Source: Hypericum androsaemum (Eukaryota > Streptophyta > Magnoliopsida > Malpighiales > Hypericaceae). Taken from it: a DNA stretch of 64,000 nt. The position numbers and the translations under genes are program-made. The stretch covers positions 16,577,495 to 16,641,494 of the forward strand of contig OZ023189.1 of assembly GCA_963995505.1 (NCBI GenBank). The letters are read 5' to 3'. A model generated the notes under the pieces. It ran no database searches. It saw nothing but the letters and a program-made list of their open reading frames with translations, and was not told the DNA's origin. Shown here one piece after another: positions 21,978 to 33,609 of the stretch. Position 1 is the stretch's first letter. Each line of letters begins with the position of its first letter.

Positions 21978-24883
21978 TGTGATATCCTCACTCTTCTACC
22001 AAATTTGTTACAACAAAATAAGGTTAGTTTTGGAAAGATTTAGGCTTAGTCCATCGTCGTTGGGTAAAATAGTAGCTTCCTCATCCAGATTCTAAATTAG
22101 GCAGTTCCAATTTGTGTAGATTTATAACATCTATATCTATAACTTTGTTCTTTGAGTTTTGTGATTTATGAAATAATCTGGCTGGAACAAAGTAAGAATT
22201 TAAGGTGCTTTGATATAGGTCTGATTTTGTCAGTATTAGAAATATTTGTTATGTGATTTTATTTAAGTTAACCTAAATTTTGAATTTACTATTCAATCTG
22301 ATGATTAGCCATATTATATTCGATAAATTAAGCAAAGTATATTTAGCTGTCCAGTGACAAGATTCGTAAATAATTCTGAGACGGATTAAGAGCTAGTTAA
22401 ATTTTGAATTGGATAAGGAAAAAAAAATATATATTTATATATATGGTATGAAAGAAGGTAGCCTATCAAATAAAATGGGGATCAAGTTAGATTTGGATAA
22501 CCTTATGAAACAAAGAGCATAAGAAATTAAAGTATAAAAAAGAAGAAAATCATGAGTTGGTTACGTTATGTTAATAACGTGGCTGAAAATGGAAGTGTTA
22601 CGAAGTAAATTTAACCCATTATGTAGGTTAAGCATCAAAGGATAATTTTGTTGGAAAAAAAAGTAGAATTATCTACGTGGGTCTCAAAGGACTAGAAAAT
22701 GGATCTAGATAAACATAAGGTAAAGGAGAGATGAAGAGTTAAAAAAAACAAAGAAAAAAGAAAAGAGTTGCAAAGTGAAAAGAAAAACGTGGCACTAACA
22801 AGTGAAAGTAAGAAAGAGGTGTGAAGTGAAAAGAAACGTGGCAACATACTAAACAGCTAGGAAAACACAATTCTCTTTGATAAGTTCAACTAAACTCAAG
22901 AAACTAGAAGGAAAGCTAGCCAAGGAAAAACAGAAAATGAATAAGAATGCTAGCTGAGACAAAAAGTAAGGAAGTGAAAATAAGAGGACAGAACTAGTAG
23001 AAATGATCAAGTAGCCGGGGAAAAGAAAAAGGAAAGAACTAGTAGGACTAGTACCAAGGTAATCTCACCTCTTCCTTTATTTTAGGTTTATGTTACTGAT
23101 TTACAAAGTGATACTAACACACTAAAAAAAAGTCAATTAAATTCGTAACTGAAATATGGTGAAATAAATTCTTGAATGGTGGCCACGATTAGATTAGTTA
23201 ACTATATTGGATATGTCCAATAAACTAACCCAATTTGAAGGGCTATATAAACTTCTCATGTTATATTTTAATGGAAAATAGATTCATTAGCTTTTAACCT
23301 CATGAAAATTCAGCTACCATATTTATGAACGATGCAATTAAGGCTTGAATTTTAGTGGGTATCATGTTGTGGTCAGCTTAATGTATTGAGATAAAATTGA
23401 AAAAAGAAAAAGAAAAGTATAAACCGTATGAAGAAAATGTGAACAGAAGATAAATTGGCCATTAAAATATTATTTATAATCAACGAAATTGGGAACATTT
23501 TAAGATACTGAGAACAATCGGTTTAAAATAGAAAGTTTAAAGGGGTAATTAAATTGCTTAGAGATAGAGATTAAATAAAATATGGACTCTTAGGCTATTT
23601 AAGGTCATCCGTGGGATGAGTGTGGCGGAAACATGAAGCCAAGTATTGGCAGAAATTGCAAATTAAGAATTGAAGTATTATATTTTCTAACACATATTTA
23701 CATACTACGGAGGCAGGTAATGATAGTGGTTAATTATTCTTTTGACTAGTTAACCAGCGTTTGAATCCGAGTGCCACGAGTTGTAAAATGAAGCAGGGAG
23801 CTTCTCTTTGAATGGTTTGAGCAACCATTGTCTTGTAAGTGGATATTCTTTGTAACATGTATTTAGTTAACTAGACGTAGGTGATGTACTTTATTTGGCG
23901 TACTTTTGAATAATTTGAAATGTGGTATTGGGTTTGGTCTTGGTCTATTTGATATTTGAGGTTGCTTTTGGATTGTCTGTGTATGTATGTGAATTTTGAA
24001 AAGTTTGGTATATGATTTGTATGATGGCGGATGATGAGGTCTATCCGTGACCAACCGGGGATGTTGGCATATGTACAAATATTCTAAGGATACATTGGAT
24101 ATGTATACGATATGATATTTGGCCGGCGGAGTTAGTTTCTGATATCGCCTTTAAGATATGGTATCCTCGTGTCGGCGTGGGAGTGACACTATCTAGACCT
24201 ATCTGAAGTTCATCCGAATTGTGTTATATGTTCTGTAAAAGTCTATCTGAAATTCTGATTACGCGTGAATTCTTTTATGACCTTATCTGTGAAGTGGTCT
24301 TTTGTTGTCTTAGTTGTGTGTTAGTATTTGACTGGGTTTGATGGGAACGACTGGTTGGTTAAATACATGTTACTTATAATATTTGCTTACTAAGTGTTTC
24401 AAAACACTTATCCCTTACTTCAATCCACAGGTGAAGAGATTTGAGCCGTGGTTTGCATCTGGAGAAGCTTTTCCATCCGAGTTCTGCCCGTTGTGTTTCT
24501 TTCTCGGGCTACGTTCAAAGGTCTCCAGATGGTCTTTGTCTTTGTAATTTAGGTCACTCCATTGTACATATTTGTTGGTCTTTGACATATGATCTTAGAT
24601 TAATGTTAATATGTAATATATGTATAGATTTATGTTTATGTTTTAAAAGGATGAGTTTGATGATATGACGTTGGAGATGTGTACTCCAATGCCTACCAGA
24701 TTTTAGACACGATAAATATGTTTGTTTGAAGAAACAATGTTGTGAAAATATAAAAAATATATTTTGTCAATCCTGGTAATAAGAATGATGTTTTATGATT
24801 TGAGGCTTGCTAGGTTGTGGTTTATTATATTAAGTTTGACATGATCTAGCGCCAGTCACCGACCACGAATTTGGGTCGTGACA
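21978..24883. mobile_element. Probable solo LTR of a Ty3/gypsy chromovirus-like element
   Basis: Begins TGTGATATCC and ends TTGGGTCGTGACA, both typical edges of long plant Ty3/gypsy (Tekay-type) LTRs. The last 600 bp show the usual sequence: a TTGCTTACTAAGTGTTT...CACTTATCCC block, a TCCACAGGTG acceptor-like site and GCGCCAGTCACCGACCACG. Flanks are ACAAA (21973-21977) and ACAAG (24884-24888), a 4 of 5 match. There is no partner LTR or internal domain within the window. The right edge is secure; the left edge is less certain. Confidence 0.5.
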
Positions 24884-24944
24884 ACAAGAGGTTGGATTCA
24901 GTACTGCTGACCCTTCAACAATATCAATCGGACAACATGGAGAA

Positions 24945-25165
24945 CAGTGACACATCACCCGGCAGCACATCAGTTTTTTAACAGCTCATCACAACGACAC
25001 ATCAAATAATGTGCCGTTGTACTTGGACTTCACATCAGATAAAAAACAATGGCACATTAATTTTTTAAAGGCAAAAATACAATGACACATTAATATGGCA
25101 AAACTCAATGTTACATTAATTAAAAGCCAAAAAACTAATGACACATCAATTTTAAAAGTCAGAGA
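24945..25165. repeat. Degenerate tandem repeat with unit about 35 bp
   Basis: Around six copies of a unit resembling AATGACACATTAATTTTT followed by AAAGGCAAAAA; copies begin near 24945, 24995, 25030, 25075, 25105 and 25135. It has no coding potential. Confidence 0.55.
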
Positions 25166-25169
25166 GCAC

Positions 25170-28134
25170 AATCAGAAACGAAATTCACTACGATATGTAT
25201 TCACTACTGTAACGATAACCGCAGTTAGCCATCCATTGAAACGGCACCAATCTAACCCGCCTCAACAACAAAATTAATCGGGGATTAGAAAGGCAGGATA
25301 TCTCCACTAAGCCACTAGAATTGGAACGATCATGTGTTAATGGCAACCAACCTTCTACAAGTTGTAAATCTTCAATTACAAAGTTCAACTCTTAATTGGA
25401 ACTTGTCCAACAGCCATACGAGACCGAAACCCAGGAGTGTTTTTTTTAGTTGGTGCTTGAAGCTTAAGCATGACAGGTGGGACGTTCGGTGGTATATATT
25501 CGAAGCGTTCATTTTTTGGTAAATTAACGCGGGAGGTTCCGCTTGCCTTTTTTAATGTTGCTCTTGATGCTACCATCAAATCCAATCTCATCAACAACTA
25601 TTTTTCAAAATTAAAAACCACAAACAACTATATCCGCAACATTTTAAATGCTCAACTGTTTGAGAAAATGCACAAATCAAAATCCAGCTACGGCGAGATT
25701 AAGACAGTCCCAAAAAACGTTGTTTCGAGCCAAAATCTTAAAATAGAAAAGTGTCGAATGACAGCTTGCGATTTCTAGGAGAACAAACTAGGCCAGTATG
25801 ATGGATATGGGCCTGTTTGTAAGGGAAGGCCCAGGCATTTTGGGCCTTCGGTTGTTCATCGTGGTTTGGTTCTCTACCTTCCGTTTTCCGCTAGTCCTAA
25901 TTCCACGACCATTTCTAGTCAAACGGAAATTTCTGTCGAGGACTTTTTAGTTTTTAGTTAGATTTTACGAATGTCATATAACTGCTCAGCTACGGCTGAT
26001 GTGAAGTACCCATTTAAAAAATATATATATCACTTATAGAAAATGTCATCTAAATGCTAAACAATATTAAATGCTCGGCTACGGCTGATGTGAAGTACCC
26101 ATTTTTTGGTGGTTAAAGTCGTTGAGTTTTTATATTTAAATTAATTAGCAAGATCCGAAATACAATTAGGGTTTTAAAAAATGTTGTCTGCGGCCACGGC
26201 AGGATCAATCCGGGTCGTTTTTCACCTAAACACAGATGATGTTTCATCCGGTGATCAACAATTGATATGTTAACCTAGTTGGATTGGCCGATTCATACAA
26301 AATAATAGAATTTACTTCTTTCGATTGATCTTGTAAAATGATGTGCGATTGTTTTGATAATCTGTCACACGACACGTCAGCTACAACTTAACCAATGAGA
26401 CATTCTCGTAGGACGTCAAACGACGTCGTTTTGGAGATATGAAGCCCACTTGGACGGCCAAATGGACGGGCAACTGCCCGGAGCTGAAACATGTCTGAAC
26501 AAAAACGATCATAGGGAATAAATTTAAAACTTTAAACCACATGGCCTAAACATGGAATACGTCAAATCACAGGATACTAATATGTCTTTTTCTCTTTTTT
26601 ATTTTTTAGTTTTGATGTACGACATTCGAGCATGAAAAGTTAAACTCAAGGCAAAATTCAAAACTCGTATTATTTGAATCAATTACTCACATCATAATTT
26701 TGGATTGGATGGTACACACTATAATTTTTGTTATGTGAATATCTAAATTATATTTACTAACCCTAATTTGGAATAAAGCACATTATAATTGTAATTCTTT
26801 TAAGCAATTTATTTTTTATAAATTTGATCACCATTTTAAAATTCCACTCACCCGTCTTACCCACTACAACCACCACCCACTACAACCACACCACCCTTAA
26901 TTCCAATCGAATCTCTTCTTTTCGCAATAGACAAACTCGCATTAAACTAAATACCCCACGAACTACCATTAACTTTTTTTGAAGACAAACTCTCTACATT
27001 ACCTTCCAACAAATGGAAACTCTGTACAATGAAAGAAGAGAGTTTTTCAAGACGAACCCTTACTTTTTTATAACTAAATTATTTTTTTAATAATTAAAAC
27101 CGTGGTTCTACACTCTAAACTCAATGCCCGAAGCATAAAAGAATTGTCGCATATGCAAATAAGGCAACCCTGAAATCGACGGTGCAAATAATTAATAGGA
27201 AAGGTTCAGAAAAGATGCTCTTAGTTTTGGTAAAAGTAAAAAAAAAAAGGTGCAACAGTTTGGAAAACAGAGTCTCGTGATTTCAGTTCTTGTCCAAATT
27301 ATGTATTATATTCTCAACGTTACATGCGGCCCTAGCGTTTGGGGACTTTTGTTTATCGTGAAATTTTTTGTTGGGTTTTACTGGGATAATATTTTAATCA
27401 GATCTGCATATGATGGAATTTAACAAATGTAGATATTTATATTTTAGTAGAACAAAAATTTACTTAACAAAAAAATATTCTTAAGGGTGTTAATTATTAT
27501 TACGTGACGGACTGTTGATTGAAAATAAATTGGTGGTATCTAACAAAAACCATCTATTTCATTTCCTTATCCAAAAAATAAGGGCAAGTCATATCCCGAT
27601 TCCTGATTATGATAAAATACCTTTTCGAGAGGTAACTCTTAATTTTTCCTCAAAAAAGAGAGGTAACTCTTAATTAAAATTAGTAATATTCTCTTTTCAT
27701 CAATTAAATCTCAATAAAAAAATTGTTGAAAAGAGAATATGACTAATGTTAATTAACATTACTAATTTGAATCTCAATAAAAAAAATTACTGACCTAAAA
27801 AATCTTGATCAAAACAACTACAACGCATTTTGTGCCTTTTCCCAATAATTAAAGCGGCTTCTTCTTTTTGGCCGAGTAATTAAAGTCATCTTAGAAAAAG
27901 TCAGATAAGGACCGATTAATTTTATGATTTCCCTCACTAAAAGTGAGTATAAGAGAAACTGAATTATTTGATTGGCTCATCATAAAATCGTCATTTCTAA
28001 TATTTAGTATACCAAATCATACTTGTTAAAAAACCGTCTTAAAAATTTCCTATACAAGAGACGGCACTGCACAAGTTATGATAAATATCATCCCCGATTG
28101 GAGAATGAGGTGGTAGTTTACACCATTAAAAGTC
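25170..28134. other. AT-rich gene-poor region
   Basis: No gene recognised. It contains a direct repeat (tacggctgatgtgaagtaccc near 25990 and 26080), one copy of the ACGACGTCGTTTT palindrome-like word near 26420, and an inverted repeat at about 27690-27750 (attctcttttcatcaatt against aattgttgaaaagagaat). The frame at 25470-25778 has no recognisable domain. Confidence 0.5.
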
Positions 28135-28791
28135 ATGGACTACTACTACTGGTTATGGACCATCCTAACTATTGTCACAGTCGTCTTCCTCTTCCAATCC
28201 ATTTCCAAAACCAAGCACAAAAATTTGCCGCCTGGTCCAAGAGGGGTCCCTATTCTGGGCTCCCTTAATCTACTAGGCAAGTTCCCTTACAAAGACTTGC
28301 AAAAGCTCGCTCACAAATATGGCCCTATCATGCATCTACGTCTCGGCCAGGTAACGTGACGAAATCCAGTATTCAATCTTTAACTTGGTGTAAAAAAAAA
28401 ATATTACTATAGTTTTATGATTTTATTAGTATAACGGCAATTGTCAAGAGACCACCGTCGTGAGTTTATTCAGGTAACAACTATTGTGGTGTCATCGCCC
28501 GAAGGGGCGGAGCTTTTCCTCAAGACCCACGACACCGTTTTCGCTAACAGGCCCCCGAGTGTGGCCTCGAAGCTACTCTCCTACGGCGAGAAGGAGCTCG
28601 TTTTTAGTCCCTACGGTTCCTATTGGAGGAACATCCGCAAGATGTGCGCGCTCGAGCTTCTCAGCAAAGGGAAATTCATCGTCTTCAAGGCCATCATGAA
28701 GGAGGAGCTCGGCCTCTTGGTGCAGCAGATAAGAGCTACCTCCATAGAAGGCGGCGTCATTAACTTGAGCGCCAAGGTTTGTTGCTACAAT

Positions 28792-29357
28792 CAATGTTTT
28801 AAAAGTCGGACCGCTACTCAGAACCAATCTCAGGTCGATTTTGACCAAAAATCGGAGAGCAGTTTGACCGTTCAAAATCAGATCGGATCATTCGATCAGA
28901 CACCTTCGTATGATCCGGTTTGTCTGGAATAGGAAAAATTAATGTTAATTTTCATTTTATATGGTTTAATTCAAAACTAACACATCAACTTTCTCACTCG
29001 AAGTGTGTACATCATATTTGCATCACAATAAATTTATATTTTTAATAATTTTTTATAATATGTTAGCTAAATCAAGCAAATTTGACTCATATGAGAAACA
29101 AGAAAACTTGTAGCATTATATTTATATACTTTTAGATTTGTCGAATTAATATTTGGATAAATAGTATATCAAAATTGGCAAATATTCGAATTTATTTGAT
29201 ATTTTATATTTTTATGCTAAATTAAATTTTTTTCACCTTATTTAATAATTATTAGTATGAAAGAAAAAAAATCCATGTCCCATGATCAAGTGAACCGGGT
29301 GAATCAAAAAATTAAAAATTTTCGAGTCGCCTCTCAGTTTGGTTTTTAAAAATATTG
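28792..29357. mobile_element. hAT-like MITE in P450 intron 2 (family 1)
   Basis: 566 bp with exact 8-bp target duplications GCTACAAT (28784-28791 and 29358-29365). The ends are imperfect inverted repeats: CAATGTTTTAAAA at the left and TTTTTAAAAATATTG at the right. The interior is AT-rich with ggtc/cgga words near the ends. Related copies lie at 44726-45105 and 59049-59462. The 8-bp duplication points to the hAT superfamily. Confidence 0.75.
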
Positions 29358-29819
29358 GCTACAATTATATATCATTTCTACCTGTCCGTGCCAAGGTGAG
29401 ATATTCTTATGTAAAATTTTCATGTTTCCCTACAGATTTCATCCCTTGGCGCGGACATGAGCTACAAGATGATATTTGGGAGGAAATACCCAGACAAGAC
29501 GGTTGATGAGAGAGGGTTCAGGGCCGTATTCGAAGAGATGATGCAATTCTACGGGGCCTTCAACGTTGGAGATTACATCCCGCTACTAGCTCCCTTTGAT
29601 CTTCAGGGACTCGGGAAGCGTATGAAGTCGATGGATTTATGGACAAGATAATCGACGAGCACCTCGCTGTTCGAGATGGAGACAAAGACGGGGCAAAGGA
29701 TTTCGTGGATGTCATGTTAAGCTTTATGGGGTCTGAAGAGTATCAGATTGATAGGGATAGCATCAAAGCTCTGGCACTGGCAAGGAACCAATTTCTTTAG
29801 CAATGTAATGCAAAGTTAA

Positions 29820-30192
29820 TTCCTAAAAAATCAGTGCGACTCGCAGGTCCGTGTTATTTAAAAATTTAAACTATGTTTTGTTTGTTCTCAGATAACAAAG
29901 GGAGCTAAAAAATGTGAACGATAAATTATAAAGAAACCAAACAAATAAATCTAAAAAAAATTAAAGCTCGGTAAGTTGAGAATTTAGTTTGTTTAGTAAT
30001 TAAAATTATTTTAAAAAAATTTGATAGGATTTGGGAAAGGGGTTCTATAGATCCATATCTATGTCGTCATCCTTTTAAAATATAAGAATTTGAGCAGAAT
30101 TCGGGTCCAGACCTGGTCAAAATTAACGTGTCTTGAACCTTTCGGGTCTAGATTCGGATAGACCCTTAGGGTAATAATCTAAATGCTATTCT
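29820..30192. mobile_element. Truncated repeat related to the MITE at 48115 (family 2) in P450 intron 3
   Basis: Flanked by an exact 14-bp direct repeat TAATGCAAAGTTAA (29806-29819 and 30193-30206). The interior matches the 3' two-thirds of the element at 48115-48673 (for example ctatagatccatatc.atg and the gggtc.agacc block). The long duplication is unusual for hAT and may reflect a repair event. Confidence 0.6.
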
Positions 30193-31115
30193 TAATGCAA
30201 AGTTAAGTCTGAATGGGATGTAAATTTTTTCGATATCTGCAGAACATGCTCGGAGCCTCCATCGACACATCAGCAACAACAATAGAATGGGCACTCGCCG
30301 AACTAATCAAGCATCCTGAAGCCATGAACAAGTTAAGACGTGAGCTGCAAGAAAAGGTTGGACTAGAAAGAACAGTTACCGACTCGGACTTGGACAAGTT
30401 GGAGTTCCTTTGGATGGTAATGAAAGAAACATTGAGGCTTCATCCGGTAGGCCCACTCCTAATCCGAACCTCATTTGAAGATCAAGAGATGAGCAATTTC
30501 TCCATTCCACGAAACTCGCGAGTTCTTATCAATACATGGGCAATTGAGCAGACCCGAGTATTTGGGCCGACCCAGAAGAGTTTTCCCCGGAAAGATTTAT
30601 GGGAGGAGACGTGGATATTGGTGGAAGTGATTTGAGGCTTACCCCTTTCGGGTCTGGACGTAGAGGCTGCCCCGGAAGCCAATTGGGCATGGCAGTGGTG
30701 GGCCTCGTGCTGGCCCAGTTGGCGCATTGCTTCGATTGGGAGCTGCCAGATGGGATGTTGCCATCTGACTTGGACATGTCTGAGGAATTCGGGTTGCCAA
30801 TCATCTTCTCGCCACTCCGACATGGCGGCTTCTCATTTAACGTGATATTAGAACGGATTGATATGATAACGCTGTTTCCTCGCATGTTTGCGATTTATCT
30901 ATAAAGTTGAAGAGATTGAATCAGCAAATTATGCCAATAATCTTTGATTGGAATGCTTCTGCAAATTTTCGAATTTGCGATCATTCATTACCAAACACTA
31001 GAACTTTGTTTTTTGTTTTAAACTGTGGGAGACATAAGAACATGTCTCCTGGAGAAACAAGGTTGTAGGATTCTAGACAACAAGCCAACTTCTCCCTACA
31101 TCTACAAGGTCATCT

Positions 31116-32761
31116 CTACTGATCTTCCGCCCGTGGCTGCGCAAGGAACTCGAGTGCAGAGACAACATCCGCCATGGAAGGCCGGGCTTCGGCTTCCTCC
31201 TGGAGGCACATTGCTGCAACTGCAAGCGCTTGGTATAGTCTCTTCCTCCGGAACTTGCCATCCAGCATCGGATCCGCTATTGCAGTGAATTTACCCCTGT
31301 CTTTCAACAATGGCTCTGCCTGCAATATCCAAAAACAGTGGTAAAATTTTATCATTGCTTCTGTTGCACGGTTAAAAATTCATCAAGTAGTTTTTAACAT
31401 TTCATACCCAGTTGATCAAATTCTGCTCCTCGGACGGCTTGGAAGTGTCAATTACCCTCCTTCCTGCAATGAGCTCCAGGAACACCACGCCGAAGCTGTA
31501 CACGTCGGACTTGGTGGTGAGCTTTCCGGTGAGCTGATACTCTGGTGCGCAGTAGCCGTAGGTGCCCATGACCCTGGTGGAGACGTGCAGCATGTGCCCT
31601 GTTGGCCCCAGCTTGGCTAGTCCAAAATCAGCTAGCTTGGGAGCAAGAGCAGGGTCTAATAATATGTTTGATGCCTTGAAGTCGCGGTAGATGATGGGCG
31701 GGTTGGCAACGTCGTGCAGGTGCTCCAGCCCCTGAGCTGCTCCTAATCCTATTTTCATTCTTGTGCTCCAATCCAGTGGCTCTTGTTCTGGAGATAAATC
31801 TGGAAGAAATGGCAGGTACAATTAGCAAAAAGATTCCATCATATCAAAGAAATGCCTTGTTGGCCCAATGTATAAGCGAAAAAAACTCCAACAGCACATG
31901 AAGATCGTAACATGATATCCGAGCAAAGTTGATCCTCTGACCCGTTAAAACTTCACGACCCCATCTAACTTCGAGATTCTAGGTTGACATACCGAAAAGG
32001 TGGTCTTCCAAGCTACCACCAGGCATGTACTCGTAAACAAGGCACCGTTGGTCCCCATCGACGCAAAAACCAATCAACTTGACGAGGTTCTGATGTTGAA
32101 CCAAGCTTAACATGAGCACCTCTGAGAAAAACTCCCTGGTCCCTTGCCTTCCCTCTCTGTCAAGCTGCTTGATAGCAACAACCTGGAGAACAAACAGGAC
32201 ATTGATCATACAGAAGAAAGAAGAGGTGAAAAAGTCTTCTGCAATTCACAAAAATGGAGATTCAATAGTCCTACTTGATCAATGCTTTTGAGGTATCCTT
32301 TGTACACCTTCCCGAATCCGCCTTCTCCCAACAACCTATCATCATTGAAGTCATCAGCTGCATCCACCAGCTCCGAGTACGTAAACAGCTGCCCCTGGAC
32401 CTTGGTATTGCCATTGCCAAGCTTCGAAACCTCGTCTTCGATAAGCTTCCTCTTGCCGCTAGCTGCATATGGAAATGATCGAGAAACAACATGCGTAACA
32501 TATTCTTGAATCCCAAGTCAAATGACCCCAGAAACAAAATGCGTGACACATTTTCGAAGCCGGACTCAAATGATAACTAATCCGAAAACGAAAAATCCGC
32601 AACACGTTCATGAACTCACTAGTGTTGCGTGACAAGTTCTTGAGGAGGACCGAGAATCTCTTGCTGTGTAATCTGCTGGATGCCCTGTTACTATTTGCTC
32701 TCCCTTCCTTGATAGACTTGGATTGTTCTTTCGACAATCTGCAGCACGGCAAGAGACTCAT
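31116..32761 (-). CDS. Receptor-like cytoplasmic kinase, RLCK-VII/PBL group (copy B)
   Basis: Five exons: 32761-32620, 32462-32275, 32182-31993, 31799-31408, 31319-31116, joining to 371 residues. Exons 1-4 have exactly the same lengths as in copy A (142, 188, 190, 392), so the pair arose by duplication of the whole gene. Motifs: [43 protein letters not shown] and the canonical activation segment [15 protein letters not shown]. The N-terminus MSLLPCC offers possible palmitoylation but no myristoylation. It ends RAEDQ, about 25 residues shorter than copy A. Expected role: plasma-membrane signalling downstream of receptor kinases. Because its activation loop follows the family consensus, copy B is the better candidate for ancestral function. 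Confidence 0.9.
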
Positions 32762-33609
32762 ATTTCCAATATTCCTTGTGAAATTGAGAGGCAAAAAATA
32801 TGTCGATTCTGTTTTTCCTAACCCTTAAGTTCTTATTGCAATAAAGGGTCAATCTTGAATTTCCTTTTAAGCGTCGAGGGTTTGCAATTTCTTTTTTATG
32901 GTTTTGGGTTACGGAATGAATGAAGCAATGAGATGACCAAGGCTTAGCTGGCTTGAACTTATCATAACTGAAGTTGGTTAATCTCCGGACGTGTTAGTTG
33001 TCTTCCGGTTGATCTTGCCTACTTCTAGTTCTTCCTAAAGTTGGAAAATTGGTAGTTAATACGCATCAAGGGTGACAACGGTGGCTCTAAACACATTTGG
33101 CAAATAAATGACTAATTAAGGCTTCTAGCTTTGGAACTGGCAGTGTATAGCAAGTCGATACAAATAATTTGTAGTTTTAAAGGTCCCGATCAACCCGTCT
33201 TGATATCATGTTAGAATTTCGTGCACTAGGAAGAAGCTGTCCAGTAATCATTCACGCATCCTTTATTCCCCAAAGATCCAGATAAATATCCCACATTAGC
33301 TAAATACAGCATAAGAACCGAAAAGAGAATATAAGACAAGAAAAGAGACCCATCAGGGATCAAGAAAGAAATCATTCTATTAACGAGACATATGAGAATA
33401 ATTGTTTGGTCTACGAAATCCCTTGATGAAGCTTTGCTCATCATCACTGACCAACTACATTTTGTTCAGAAACTCGCCTGCGTACCACCTCGATCGTCCA
33501 GCATTTTACTCTCTCCTAGTAGTACGGCGGGGGATAAGCTCCCGGACATGGACCTGACAGAAAAGTTAAACAAGTTTCAGTACAGATGCAAGGATAGAGA
33601 GATCAGCGC
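32762..33609. other. Intergenic region between kinase B and the C2 gene
   Basis: The part nearest the kinase shares scattered similarity with the upstream DNA of copy A. No additional gene was recognised; the frame at 33392-33652 overlaps the end of the C2 gene in antisense. Confidence 0.5.

Larger units (their letters stand above)
28135..30904 (+). pseudogene. Cytochrome P450, CYP736A-like, decayed
   Basis: Exon-like blocks: 28135-28350, 28474-28776, 29436-29779, 30243-30904. It starts with a membrane anchor, then the LPPGPRGVPILGSL proline hinge. Later come the I-helix [16 protein letters not shown]-helix KETLRLHP (ExxR), PERF and the heme loop [10 protein letters not shown] with its Cys ligand. 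These motifs place it in the CYP71 clan, near CYP736A. Two frameshifts break it: about 29622 (after GLGKRMK, with roughly five residues lost) and about 30545 (just after NTWAI, where the expected GRDP is damaged). The third intron would need a GC donor (CTG|GCAAGG at 29780). Two introns carry MITE-type insertions. P450s of this clan are ER-bound oxygenases of specialised metabolism; this copy cannot make a full enzyme. Confidence 0.85.
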
